Source: Spirodela intermedia (Eukaryota; Streptophyta; Magnoliopsida; Alismatales; Araceae). From it: a stretch of 64,000 nucleotides of DNA. Position numbers and translations under genes: made by a program. The stretch's first letter is position 1. Each line of letters starts with the position of its first letter. The notes beneath the pieces were generated by a model. That model worked only from the letters and a program-made list of their open reading frames with translations. It made no database searches and was not told where the DNA came from. The stretch spans positions 3,370,001 to 3,434,000 of the forward strand of contig LR746271.1 of the NCBI GenBank assembly GCA_902729315.2, written 5' to 3'. Below, piece by piece: positions 36,540-51,174 of the stretch.

Positions 36540-37096
36540 GCATTCTCTTTTTTCTCTAAATTACATGATCATAGAAGTTGCACAAAATACGCTTATCATT
36601 GATACCGATCTGACATTTGCCATTTGGTGTGAATTTGTCTCACTAATGAAACACCCTAACTAATATTGAGCTGAGGGAACATATACAAACACATGTACAT
36701 GTATATGCGAACATAAATTTGTATATATGATGCATGGATACCGCCACATGGTCGGTTTCAAAGAGCAGACAGAGTTAGGGCCAAAGGGCTATGCTATATA
36801 TATGCAGTGGGTGACACGTGTACGGGTTAAAGCACTTTCTGGCGTAAAGGAAAAGACAATCAGCCTTGTTACTGTACTTTCCAGCTGGCTTTCATAATCA
36901 AGGAGAAGTTTAAAAACCTTACGAGCTATCTCGAGATCACATAGACCAAGGTGGAATTTTCTCACTCAACAATATGAAACTACCTGATTGACCCCAGCTC
37001 AACGCCGTTTAGCGGCACCCATCCACGGTCCGACCAACCTTTCAAGGTATCTATTTCGCATTTGATGCTAATTTCTTACTGCAGACTATGCACGTT

Positions 37097-37166
<70 letters not shown>

Positions 37167-37185
37167 AGGGGAGAGCGAGCGAGTA

Positions 37186-37221
<36 letters not shown>

Positions 37222-37480
37222 CCGTTGGGTACTTGAAAAGAAGCCCCCTGCCTCTCTGTCTCTCTCTATGGGGCGACGTCAAACGAGTGAGAGTTTCACT
37301 GTGTTAACAGAGGCCGATATTTTCTTAAATACGGCTGTTTATTTAACTGCTATAACAAACGTTATTGACCCATATTTTTTATTAGAACATGCTCCGTTTT
37401 AAGTTAGAAAATGGCCCCGATTGTATCCACCGAACTATGTGGCATCCTGGGGTAGTTGGTGGTTGCGTAACTGGTCTGCA
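36540..37480. repeat. duplicated 3' flank of the DRO1-like locus
   Basis: Stretches here match the 3' flank of the intact gene at 40.5-41.7 kb: a segment with CACTAATGAAACACCCTAAC near 36640 (CCTAATGAAGCACCCTACC near 40580), and one with GAGCTATCTCGAGATCACAT near 36922 (AGCTCTCTCGAGATGATAT near 40843). The order is the same in both. A (GA)n/(GT)n block interrupts it. This marks the left end of a tandem duplication. Confidence 0.65.
37098..37221. repeat. (GA)n with (GT)n microsatellite
   Basis: About 50 GA units with a short (TG)n interruption near 37186-37201. Its counterpart in the intact locus is a shorter (GA)n run at about 41458-41492. Confidence 0.9.
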
Positions 37481-38478
37481 GAAAGTATGCACACAAGAGG
37501 GTAAGACTGGATCGCTTGGTCAATATTCGAGGTAAGAGATCAACGTGGAATCAGCACCCTTCGTCCCAGCGAAGGTTACTAAATCTAAGTACATATTATG
37601 GTTGAATAACTGAGTGATTGATTACGTATCAGCCCCGCCCATGACTCTCGGATCGCATCTCTTGAGAGCAGTGTCGGGGATAGACGGTCGCTTCACAAGA
37701 GCATCATGTTGTGGAGGAACGTGATCAGCTTATGATAGTCCTGATTTCTTCGGCTCTCGATTAGGAGATCCTTGGCTTTCGGTAGGATGGATATTGCCTT
37801 GGGCAGAGGTCACCCGCTTCTCCACCTTCCAACTCATACACGGTCTCCCCGAAGATCGCCTGTGGTGGCGTGCCAACACCAGCCCGGATTCAGCGAGAGC
37901 AACTATGTCATTCTTTCCCTAATTTGTCGCTCGCATCTGTGTGAACTCTGGGTTGTCTGCCAGCGGGTCGAGTAGTGCGCATGTTTCTGCATCATTGAAC
38001 TCCCAGGTCCCTAAAGCCAGCAGCCAGTGGGGCCACACTTGGGACTCTACCTTGTTGCCAGTCTCCGGTACTCCATGACCTATGGAAGTTAAGAATAATA
38101 AAAAAAAAAAGCGGGTTCATTCTATCTAAAACTCGTCAGAAGATCTAAAGGAATAAATATATTTAATGGCATATTTTTACTTCATTCGTTAATCACATAT
38201 ATTGTAACGTTTTATAGAAAGGCATATCCATTAACAAACTTTTTAATGTGGCACTAAATAAGCCCGGTTACTTCTTCATTTTCCTTCCCTGTGATTACTC
38301 AATGACCGGTAAACGAAACCATGGAGAGAAGTTAGGCGTAACCCAGTTGATGTCCGGGTTGGTGGTTGGGGGTAGGGCGCATTGGGGAGAAGAGATGGAT
38401 CGCATTGTCCACCCTAAGCGAGGACCATCTTCAAGGTAATTCGGGGGCCAGATCAACCAGCTCCGCACACCCCAACAC

Positions 38479-38517
38479 CCCCCCCCCCCGCCCCCGCCCC
38501 CGCCCCCGCCCCCCTCT
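38479..38517. repeat. C-rich run with CCCCCG units
   Basis: A C11 run followed by four CCCCCG-type units inside the intron of the decayed DRO1-like copy. The opposite strand is G-rich and could form a quadruplex. Confidence 0.85.
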
Positions 38518-38619
38518 CTTCAACCGGCGGGGTCACGGGGTATGTACGACAATCGAATCCAGTCGATTTCTAAAAAGGGTAAGTAATCAACTTTCGAAGA
38601 ATCTTCCATCAGTGGTTGT

Positions 38620-39175
38620 GAACCACTGACTTTTTCAATCTTTTGGACACTTGTTGCGTGGAAGCAAGTCAGAAAGAGTGAGAAATAGAACTGTCGAAGT
38701 CGCCGGAGGAGGATCGATTCGCTGGTCACCGGAGAAGGCGGCGGTGGCGGCAGCGAGAGAGCTGTTGGCTCGTGAGAGAGGAGAGAGACAGGTAAAGGAG
38801 AAAAATGAAAAATTGAATTAAAGCGATAACTCGATTACAGCTATTTATATCCGGTTATTCGGGACCACTTATGCCGAACCGGATCCGGTACACTCGCGGG
38901 AGGGAACGGAAGAGGAAATAAATACAGTACTAAATTAATTATGGTATTAATCTAATTTCTTACTCTTCGACAAGAAACATCTGATCTGATTCGTTCTCAT
39001 TAACCATGAGATGATCATCGTAGGTTCATCCTGTTGTCGACTGATGCTCCTATTACACACAGACTCGGAGGGATGAGAACCAGCTATTGAGGTCTAAATC
39101 CAACCCCTACACTATTCTCGACCACTACCTGAGCCTATCTCAATCCTCATCCATCCCCACCCAACGTTGTTTCAA
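38620..39175 (-). mobile_element. possible short copia-type LTR inside the pseudogene intron
   Basis: On the minus strand the segment starts TGTTGAAACAACG and ends GGTTCACA. A TATAAATAG box lies at about 38852-38844. This resembles a solo or truncated copia LTR of about 0.55 kb. I find no matching target duplication, and the primer-site-like bases beyond it are very degenerate, so the call is tentative. Confidence 0.35.
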
Positions 39176-39749
39176 CAATTAGAACTCCCGCTATGGACTG
39201 GTCCACCTATCTCAGCCACATTTGAATGTGCATATATCCCATAAAAAATATCTATAAAGTTTCATGTCAAATTTTTAAACGTGCAATTTTTATTGGTACA
39301 TATACATAATAATCTCCCGTTTGTAGATACCCGAGCTAAGATTTGGAAGTACCCTATTATTCCGTAGAGTGTGCTTGTTTAGTTTATCACGACCTACGTT
39401 CTTTTGAAAGAGTTACTACATTCGAATGCACTAAAATTATCAAATAAGGGGGTGCGGGGGAGAGAGAGAGGGAGTTGACTAAATATGATCAGAATGAAGT
39501 CAAGTGCACGTGATATGGCATCGAATGTAGGGTAATAGAGTCTAACATCCATATACCCAAGGGGAAAGGCATAATTGAAAAATAGAATAATAATCCCCCA
39601 GATCATTTGGATCCAGGCGTATAGACGAAGGAACTGCTAAACAAAGCGAGGTGTGTAGAAGAAATCGAATTATTCTTCTACTCAATCTGTGACGTGAATC
39701 CTTTCTTCTCCTTCCCTCTGTTCTTGGTGTGGGTGTAGCTTACAACTTC

Positions 39750-40120
39750 CATGCAGAAATACCACTAAACGGCTCTGTGAAAGCTATGCAGACGAGAATA
39801 GGGAGACTAAATCTCAAGAACGGCATCTATGATAAGAGATTAACAAAAAATTAGCATCCACCATTCTGCTACAGATTAGTCGATCTAAATCTGGACGTGA
39901 ACTTGCAGTCCGAGTCGATATTGAGCTGTTAGCTCTAACACATTTTTCCGCGGTCTCCCCCCCCAACCCCCCCCAACCCGCGCTCCGTTGCCGGCCCCAG
40001 TTCTCCTTCTGTTCTCCTTTTACTTGGAATATGCACAAATACGAACTTGATTTTCATAATATCTCGTTTTTTGTTGATATCACCAAGCACAATGACATGG
40101 CAATTAATATGTAGCACTTA
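39750..40120 (-). pseudogene. second DRO1-like fragment (exons 4 and 5)
   Basis: On the minus strand about 39895-40040 resembles the end of exon 4 of the intact gene, including the ATCGACTCGGACT codons before the intron. About 39807-39825 resembles the last exon, reading AVLEI then stop in place of IVLEI. The exon-4 donor is GCAAGT in place of GTAAGT. A C-rich low-complexity run (39957-39978) sits inside the exon-4 part. It directly abuts the exon-2 end of the other pseudogene, so it comes from a third, mostly lost copy or from a rearranged duplication edge. Confidence 0.7.
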
Positions 40121-41746
40121 AATTTAATATAAGTTACCTTAAGAATGGCGGAAGATGATTCTATGTAGTCTTCCTGTCAATCCGTAACTCGCAAAGGACC
40201 ATGCGTCAACCGACATAGCAAGTTTGGAACTCATCCTGATCTAGCGTTTTCTACATATGGCCTTAGAATCAAACTTGAGAAAAAAAATAGGCTTGGGAAG
40301 GAAGCTTGACAGGTCGAGGACAGATGCGGGCATCATTCTTGTGAGGTAACGGCTGAAAAGTCGCAATGGCTATTTTGTATAAAGTGATGACGGGAAAAGA
40401 CAACCTTCTATAACGATATTTTGCTTGAAGCTAGGATATTCCTACTCTCAACCACATGTTTTAGTTTAAGAGATGTTGCTAGAATGCTCTCCACTTCCCT
40501 CCCGTTTTTATAATAAATTACGTGATAAAGTTTAAAGTTGATAGCAATGTGATTTTTGTCATTAGCCGTGGATATCTCTCCCTAATGAAGCACCCTACCA
40601 AACATAGATACGACTTCATGGCTGATATGAAAGGGCAGTTAGGGAGAGGGCCAAACAACCATATTAAAATTGCAGTAAACGACCCATTTATAGGCTTGAT
40701 TATGAATCGGGTGTAACTAGAAAGGTACCCGATCAAACGGCAGCTGACGATGACACACATCACTCGTTGGCTTCGTAATTTCTTAAGTAGAAAATATACA
40801 ATGCTGTTTTATTTCTAGTGCGGGGGAAATTTTTGTCCTATAAGCTCTCTCGAGATGATATGAACCTTGTCGGATTCATTTTCTTGAGTGATACTAGGCG
40901 ATTGATGTCGAGTCAGTTGTTCTTCCCATCACTAAATTATAATAATGAAAGCACCGCCGAATTGAAAACATTTCTCCTGAGCTCAATTGACGGGTCCGGA
41001 CTCATTTCAAGGGACGTACTCTACATTTGGCGTTAATTTCGTCACCCAAAGGATGCGTGTGTCAATCGAGCGAGAGAGATAAATGTATTATGAAGCGTGA
41101 AATCATGCTCCAACTTATAAAGCCACCTCAGGAGATTCAAAGTTACAGGCGTTGTCTGTCCTCAACGACATAAAAATAACAAAAATCATCATTAGCTAGT
41201 AACCCATACGACTTTTTCTTATTCCTGATGGACATGGCGTGGCCGTGTTACGTTGATAATGTCGGCTCGATTGAAGCACTGATTGCAGAGCAAGGTTGAG
41301 ACCACCATCTGTTTTGTGGTAAATCAAGATCGCGTTTTCAAACGGATCTGGGATGAACTCGGAGGTGACTACGGGAGCGAAGAATAATCGTGGTGATGCC
41401 TGGCCTGTAAGTTCATGTTACAGGGGTCAGCACACTGTTATAGCTCTTGATAACTAGAGAGCGAGAGCGAGAGAGAGAGAAAGAGAGAGAGATTCATAAG
41501 CGGCTAGAAAAGAAGCCATCTATCTTCAACAGCGACTTCTAAACACTCAGGTTTCACTCTGGTAACAGTGAGATCACTTCGTCATCAATTAGAACATTTT
41601 CTTAAATATAATTTCTTGTCTTATCCCCTGAAAAACATCAATAACGGTATCATCCTCCAAAAGTTAGACAAATCGGTACGTCATCTTGGTGTGTGGGGGG
41701 AGGGCTCACCTGATCTGTAGAAGGTAATGAGAGAAGAGGACGAAGA
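40121..41746. other. 3' flank of the DRO1-like gene, duplicated at 36.5-37.5 kb
   Basis: No coding exon is recognisable. From about 40500 the sequence matches 36540-37480 in order. A (GA)n run lies at about 41458-41492. The part just below 41747 must contain the 3' UTR of the DRO1-like gene. Confidence 0.6.
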
Positions 41747-44087
41747 CTAGATCTCTAAAACAATATCTGCAACAAGCGATTAAAGAGATATGAACACGTC
41801 TTGGTATTACAGATCAGTTATTCAAAGCAATCCGACGTGGACTTACACTCCGAGTCCGTCTTTATCCATTTGCTCCCATCCTCTGATCTCTCCTCCGTCT
41901 TCTTTTTGTCTGTTGGAGTCATCTTGTCCCCGACCTTATTACTGTGAACCACTCTTTTTTCCAAGAACTTCATAATCGCAAGACCCGTGCTTTGAGGGTA
42001 TATCTTCTTGCATACCAGTGTTCTCAGCAGCTGTAGGTTTTTCCATAAGAATAAGCGTTTGAAGTTAGTGTGAGAATGATCTAGTTTATACCGCATGCAG
42101 TACATATTCCGCTTACATTGCTCAGAAGACGTGGAATGCATACCTTCTCTTTCTTTGACGCCAAGATCGGATCTCTTAAGCCTGGAGCCGGGGTGAAACC
42201 ACCGCTACATACGAACATTCTCCTGAGGAGCAAAATCGCTTGCTGAGACTTCTGGTTTGTTTGGCTCTCCATTAGTACATCCCTGGCTTTCCTTAGGATG
42301 GTCTTCGCCTTTGGGGACAGGTTCCCCATTTCTTCCCCTTTCCAGTCGTCGGCGATCTTCCAGCAGTTCGCCGGTGGCAGCGTGCTAGAGTTGTGTTCGT
42401 GTCTTTGTTCCATCGGCTCCAGCAACAGCAGATTTTCCAACTCTCTCTCTAGTCTCTCCATCTCATCTTGTGTGAACTCGGGGATGTCACGCAAGGGGCT
42501 CGTCTTCTGGGAATGTTTGTATTTTGGTATCTCTTTCTTTGTCTGGTGGTTGCCAAAGGTTCCAATGGCCAGCAGCCCCTGGGGCCACTCTTCGAACGAC
42601 TCCTTGCGGCCAGTCTCTTGTGCACTGTAATCTGTGAAATTTGACAAACTAAAGATCAATGCGGTCATACAAATCAGGATCAATTGACATAACATTAGAA
42701 TGAATTAATATATTTCAAGTATTCTTTTTTACCAGGGATATTCTCACGCGGGATTATAACTAATTTATATGAATATTATTTTTTATAAAATTCATCCATA
42801 ATATTCCATCTAAAATGCTTAGATCTGGAAATTTTACTACTACACCTGATTTTACAGTCGGCAGATTCCGAAACTATGCTTCGGAGAGATAATATTATTT
42901 TCTATCATCTGACAGTTACGTTTATCACAACCAAGGTTGCTTTCAACAGTGAGTTATATTCGAATTCAGAGTTAATAAATCACTTGAGAGAATTGAGAGG
43001 GAGAGAAGAGATGGAGAGAGGGGGAGAGAGAGGGAGGGAGGGAGGGAGAAAGAGAGAGAGAGAGGAGAGAGAGAGGAGAGAGAGAGGAGAGAGAGAGGAG
43101 AGAGAGAGGAGAGAGAGGAGAGAGAGAGGAGAGAGAGAGGAGAGAGAGAGAGAGAGAGAGAGAGGGAAGAGAGAGAGAGGGAAGAGAGAGAGAGGGAAGA
43201 GAGAGAGAGAGAGAACTCGTCAGAGATGACTATATATATTAAGAATAAAGTGAAGTGCATGTGACCTGTAATCTAGCCTAGATCGGGAAGTCTATCATTC
43301 ACATTCCTAAGATTACGAGGAAAGGAATAATAGAATAAGGATTCCACAGAACATGCGTCCAGATATATAGACGAAGGAATGTCTAAATAAGGGCAAGAAC
43401 CGTTGGCATCGCCTTTGCTTGACATCTGTCCTTCCTGGGCCGTTTACGTTTTTTCCCACGTAATTTTCCCGGCGGGGGGGGGGGAGGGGGGATTTGGTTT
43501 CTATAGCCTCATGAATCTACTCACGATATCAAATAGTTCACCTTGAACCCACCTAATTTAGAGAAAAATGGAAGATAAATACGATAGAGAAGGCCTACAA
43601 TCAGGGAAAAATAGGAGAAAAGTAATCGTGGGAAGAGTTCTGAGGGGATGTGACGCCTCTAAGAGAAAAGTTGGAGAAAAAAACGATCGTGGTAAGAGTT
43701 TTAGTGGATATTCAGGGGATTTGACGCATCTAAGGGAAAAATTGGAGAAAAATGATCGTGGGAAGAGTTTTAGTGGATATTAAGGGAATCTGACGCTTCT
43801 AAGGGGAATCAGGAGCTTTTCTACATCAGGGAAAGCCTGTGTATCAAAGCAGCGAGCTCTGGGGATTCATGGTAACGGAGATGAAAGAGGAAGCTCACTC
43901 TGCGAGGGGAATGCTTTCTTCTCCTTCTTCCCGTTGATCTTGGTCTGGACCCAGCTTAGAATCTGCATGAAGTCAGTCCAGCGAAAGGATGTTCAGAGCA
44001 GTAGAACCAGAAGAGAGCGAGAGAAAGGAAGAGATAGAGGAGAGGGGAGCCATTCTACGTTTATGTTCTAAGAGAGCTCACCCTCAT
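41747..44087 (-). CDS. DRO1-like: DRO1/LAZY-like (IGT family) gravitropism regulator
   Basis: IGT/LAZY proteins act in gravity signalling upstream of asymmetric auxin transport; DRO1/LAZY4-type members set root and branch angle. Five coding exons (44082-44087, 43899-43962, 42144-42631, 41847-42030, 41747-41766) join in phase to 253 residues, close to rice DRO1. Exon 1 encodes only Met-Arg. Exon 2 gives ILSWVQTKINGKK, the conserved N-terminal motif. Exon 3 gives the signature WPQGLLAIGTFGN (39-51), an acidic helical stretch (FTQDEMERLERELENLL) and LLLRRMFVCSGGFTPAP. Exon 4 ends GSKWIKTDSE. The 20-nt last exon completes YIVLEI (248-253), the C-terminal motif needed for membrane or RLD-protein interaction. 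Tiny first and last exons are typical of the family. A large intron 2 holds GA repeats and a tandem array. Two decayed copies lie downstream. I cannot say which LAZY clade member it is without a tree. Confidence 0.93.
42984..43214. repeat. complex GA-rich microsatellite in DRO1-like intron 2
   Basis: About 230 bp of GAGAGA with regular extra G (GGAGAGAGA units of 8-10 bp) lie inside the intron between exons 2 and 3. Open frames here are repeat artefacts. Confidence 0.92.
43605..43803. repeat. three tandem units of about 60-70 bp in DRO1-like intron 2
   Basis: Units begin at about 43605, 43665 and 43735. Each has GGAGAAAA...AATCGTGGGAAGAGTT or a close variant and ends TGACGC-TCTAAG. The last two share AGAGTTTTAGTGGATATT. 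They lie between exon 2 and the GA block, and I see no counterpart in the pseudogene copy. Confidence 0.85.
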
Positions 44088-46559
<2,472 letters not shown>

Positions 46560-46964
46560 TGGTTCTAACTCTTTATCAGGCTGTAAGGTAATTGGGTGCT
46601 GATAGGGGAGTGATTTGGGTGTAGGCATGTGTTGGTAGCTGTGTTTGGCCCAAAAAGGGTTGTCTCCAAGGAAACAAAGTTGAGGCATTTGGTGGCTGAT
46701 CTCATAAAAATCAGTGTGTAATTCTTGAGAGAATTAATAAATATTGAAGGGAAGTTTACTTTGAGATTGAACATAACCAGATGAGGGTGAACTAGTATAA
46801 AAATTCTTGTGTTCTTGGTAAGAGAGAGTTGGGTGAACATGTATGTTGGCAGAATGACAATAATAAATCAAGAAAACAGAAAAATCTTAGAAACCCCAAT
46901 TCATCCCCCTTTTGATATTTTACTAAGCCTATAGTTTTCCAACAATTTGTATTTAAACAAACCT

Positions 46965-48348
46965 TAAAATAAGGATATTAATAAATATCAAGGAATAGAT
47001 TTTGATGATTAGCAAACACTTAAAACATTCAACCTTATACCAGCCATATTTAATGGAACTAGTTATGTATTTTAGAAAACTAAAATCATGATAAAGAACT
47101 CAACACAACTTTTCAGCTCCAAGAACTTAACAACATGATAAAGAGTAAGACATTGCATGATATATCAAGAACAATGCTGGCTGATATTAATCTTCCAAAA
47201 TATTTTTGTGCTGAAGTAATTAGTAGACCATGTTATGTGATTAATAGAGCTTTGATTAGATCAAAACAAAACAAAACACCTTATGAATTATTTAAGAATA
47301 GGAAGCTAAATTTAGATTAAGTTAAACCATTTGGATGTAAATATTTTATTCTAAAACATGGAAGATAAGAACTTGGAAAGTTTGATTAGAAGAGTGATGA
47401 AAGAATATTTTTTGATATTTTGAAAAGTCTAAAACTTATAAAATTTATAATAAAAGAACTTTAGTCATTGCAGAATCTATTCATGTGAAATTTATGGAAA
47501 AACTCATATTACAAACATTATTTCAAATGGGGTTGATATAAATGAACAAGTTGACAACATAAAATGGGAATCAAGAGAGTGAATCAAGTTGACACACTCA
47601 TATCCCAATGCCAAAAATGATTGCTTACCTAGGATTTAGAAATATACTAAGAGCCATCTAAAAGAAAATGTCTTAGGAAATTTAAATGATAGGGTTAGAA
47701 CTAGGTCAGCTGTCAAAAAAATTAAGTGGCATTTACTTTAAAAATTGAATCTGGAAATATAGATGACGTGCCCATGGATGCAGATTGGATCAATGTTATA
47801 CATGGAGAATTAGAATAATTCAAAAGAAATGATGTTTGATATTTAGTTCCAAGATCAGATCATTAAATTGTGATTGTAAGAAAGTGAGTCTCTAGGAAAA
47901 AACTTAAATGAGTGAGTAATAGAAAATAAGATGATTAGTTGTACAAGGTTATGTTTAAGAAGAAGCAACTGATTATGAAGAAACCTATACACCGATGCCT
48001 AGCCTTAATGCTATTAGAATTCTTCTCATATTTCTATGTGTGAATAATTTTAAATTATACCAAAGGAATGCTAAAGGTACATTTCAACATGGATTGAATA
48101 AGGAATATGTATATGTAGAACAATATTTTGAAATGGAGGATTTACATCATCCTAATAATGTCTTTAGGGTCAAGAAAGTCTTGTATATATACTAAGTTCC
48201 ATGAGCTTAGTATAAAGAATTAAATTATTATTTTTATTATAAAATGATTTTAAATGAAGAAATGTTGACAACTTTATTTCTAAAATATAAAGTGAAATGA
48301 TATTTTAATTATAAAAATAAATATTGATGATATTATATTTAGAGTAGG
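46965..48348 (+). pseudogene. copia integrase C-terminal part and reverse transcriptase N-terminal part
   Basis: About 47130-47330 matches the copia integrase (RTMLADINLPKYFCAEV, then NKTPYELF). About 47770-48180 matches the pre-RT and RT start (PMDADW, EELYDEETYTP-like residues, then HGLNKEYVYVEQ). It ends at the IDDIIF active-site segment at 48321-48338, where the LTR insertion at 48349 cuts the frame. Numerous stops make it non-functional. Confidence 0.75.
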
Positions 48349-49510
48349 TGACGTGACATAATTATTGTATGATAAATCACACAAATTTAAACTTTATAAA
48401 AACTAAAAAATACTAATGTTTAGATTTCTATATCTGGTCATATTTCAGAATGTTTCTCAAAGAATATGAATTTTTATGATTTTTAGACTAAATGATGAAG
48501 ATAAAATATATTTAAAATTAATGAAAAAGGAAAATTTAGATGTGGACATCACAATGATGTCATCACCCCAACAAATGTGATTTGGGGAAAAAACTTTATT
48601 TGGTGATCCTTTTTTAAGTAATTATAGATGATTTAATTAATCAACTTAAGATCTATAAAATTCAAAAGAATTATAATTTAATAAATAATAATTTTAAAGC
48701 ATGAAATAACACACTATCACTAATTTATGTTAAAATAAATTTTAAAGTAGAAAATACAGAGTTTTAGTTTTGCAGTAGTGATAGCCAAAATTTTATATTC
48801 GGGAGGATTATTGTGCAATGTTTATAATTTTGAAGGCTCTCTTTGGATATGAATGATGTGGGCAATTGATAAGTTTTCATTATCATGAATTAATAATCAA
48901 TAAATAATATAATTTTAGCCTTAACTTATGATAAATAGACTTATATTTGTGTTAAATTATGAAAAGTAGTTTTCAATTGATTAACGTGATTTTGTGGCTA
49001 ATTATATGATTTTTTAAGAATTTATATGATTTTTATAGTCTTATTTTTGAGATAAATAAAGAAAAATAAATTAAAATAAAAAATAGCAAAAAAGGGGGAC
49101 CTGTTAGCTAGTCAGGCCCACAAGCAGGTCATAGGCGTATTTAGGGGGAGCTGTGAGTAGGGGCTCGAGTGGCTAGAACTGATGGGGGCACATGTGTGCC
49201 ACCTTCCTTTCACGTCACTAGTGGCCAGTCGACTGTGGGGCAAGGAGTGGTCGTATATGTGGGAGAAAGGGACTCATTACTTGTAAATATGATATTACTA
49301 TATATTCACCCAAAACTTCGATGCACAAGCGATGTGGGACTAAACCGGCATTACACCTTCCCCTGAAAGGCTTCGAAGATTTTAATACCTAAACTATCCC
49401 TTTGTTATAATAAAGATATATCATGATGACGTCACTTGATAAGGGCATTATAATACTTATTTTAATCTCTCTCATACAAGCGGACAATTGGCATGGGTTC
49501 GAATCCTCAC

Positions 49511-50767
49511 TAACGTGACTTAGTCATTGTGTAGTAAATCACGCAAATTTAAAATTTATAAAACTAGAAAATATAAATTTTTAGATATTTAGAAGTAACT
49601 TTGAACAAATATATCAATTATAATTCAATAAAATTTTCAAAAATAACAATAATTTTCCAGGTCGGTGATGCACCGAAATCTTGAGCGTTTGAGAGGATCG
49701 TCATGTAGTATCCATGGCTTCGAAGGCTCTTCTTAGACAAGGATGACGTAGGCAATCTCTAGATCTCCTTGCAAAGTCTAGAGATCAATGAAATGGGTCA
49801 TCGAATCATCTCCAATGGCTATCACTCGGCGGAGTGAAAAAATAGTGACTTTGCAGCTCTCTAGTGGTTGTCACCTGATGGAGAGGAGCTAGATGGAGGT
49901 GGGGCACGTGTTAGGGAGCTTCATCCTCAAGTCCGCACAGCAAGAGGAGGCTCTTCATCGCATTTGGTACGCTCTCAGAAGGTGGCAACTCGTTTCCCGG
50001 CGGATCGTCCTCTTACCGAAGACGGTTTATTCGTCAATCAATCGGAGATATTTTACTCGATGAATTTGCAATCCTTTTATCGTGAATCGTTTAATAATTT
50101 TAGTAACAATATTTTGCAAATCGTGTTGACGAGATTTTCGCCGATGATCTAGTGATTTTGATGACTTAATCCTTCACCGACAATCTACAAGAAAGTCGCG
50201 ATAATCAGATAAAAAATATGAGTTTTGGCTCGGGGAGGATTCAAACCCGCGCTAGTTGCCCCCCCTTTCTGAGGAAGGTGTGACACAAGTTTAGTCCCAC
50301 ATTATTTGTGCGTTGAAGTTTTTGGTGAATATATAGTAATATTATATTTACAATCAAGTCCCTTTCTCAAGCATGTACAACTACTCCTTGCCTCACAATC
50401 GGCTGCCCACCAGTGATGTGAAAGGGGAGTGGCGCACACGTGCCCTTATCGGTTCAAGCCGCTCAAGCCCCTACTCGTGGCTACTCCTTGACCGTGCTTC
50501 TGACCCGCTTGCGGGCCTAGCTGGCCGGCGGGTCCCTCCCCATTTTGTTTTATGTTTATTTTTATTTCTTTTTCTTCATTTATCTCAAAAGTAAGACTAT
50601 AAAAATTATATAAATTCATATAAAATCACATAATTACTCAAAAATTCACGTTAATCAACTGAAAATCACTTTTGATACTTTAACACAAATATAAGTCTAT
50701 TTATCATGAGTAAGGCTAAAACTATATTATTTACTAATTATTAACTCATGATAATAAAGACTTATCA
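49511..50767 (-). repeat. 3' LTR of the gag-only element (internally deleted)
   Basis: In minus sense the LTR starts TGATAAGTCTTTATTATCATG and ends GTCACGTTA. A block present in the other copies, between the AATAATTTTCCAGGTCG segment and the GATGCACCGAAATC segment (around 49665), is missing. Many C-to-T and G-to-A differences from the 5' LTR suggest decay of methylated cytosines. Confidence 0.85.
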
Positions 50768-50782
50768 CACCCCCAAACTTAA
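50768..50782 (-). promoter_or_regulatory. polypurine tract of the gag-only element
   Basis: On the minus strand TTTAAGTTTGGGGGTG lies directly before the 3' LTR start TGATAAG. The position and the G-run are as expected for the plus-strand primer of reverse transcription. Confidence 0.75.
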
Positions 50783-51174
50783 ATCATTGCTAGTCCCTTA
50801 GCAATAGAATTACAAAAATAAAAATTTACAAATCTCAAACATCATATTTCAATACATAAAAAAAAATACAATTAGAAATGATGTACTTTTAGACACTTTG
50901 GATTCTTATATTCAGTATTTAAGGATGATGTCAAGCACTTAAATGTTTAAGTACTCCTTAGAATAACAATCTAGACTTCACTTCTTCTATTCACATTTTT
51001 ATCACTTCTTCACTCATAGATATATTTATAAGATATTCCAATTATCAATACTCATCAAAGAATAATATTGATCGTACATTTCCTTTTTTCCATGGCTTGA
51101 TTTTTGAAGTTTGTACTATATTTCTTTCTTTTTATATATATATATATATATATAGTCGATAAGTAGCTTTTCTT

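Larger units (their letters stand above)
37480..39750 (-). pseudogene. decayed tandem copy of the DRO1/LAZY-like gene
   Basis: Read on the minus strand, an exon-2-like segment lies at about 39682-39742 (GKEKKGF, compare GKKEKKAF in the intact gene). An intron-2-like segment lies at about 39400-39660 and matches 43220-43400. An exon-3-like segment lies at about 37632-38085. In exon 3 the hallmark GLLAIGTFG has become WLLALGTWE. A stop codon follows the PEFTQ segment, and a frameshift precedes a part matching LRKARDVLMESQ. The exon-3 end lacks the MFVC residues and has another stop. Intron 2 also seems to have gained an insertion (about 38.6-39.2 kb). It cannot make a normal protein. Confidence 0.85.
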
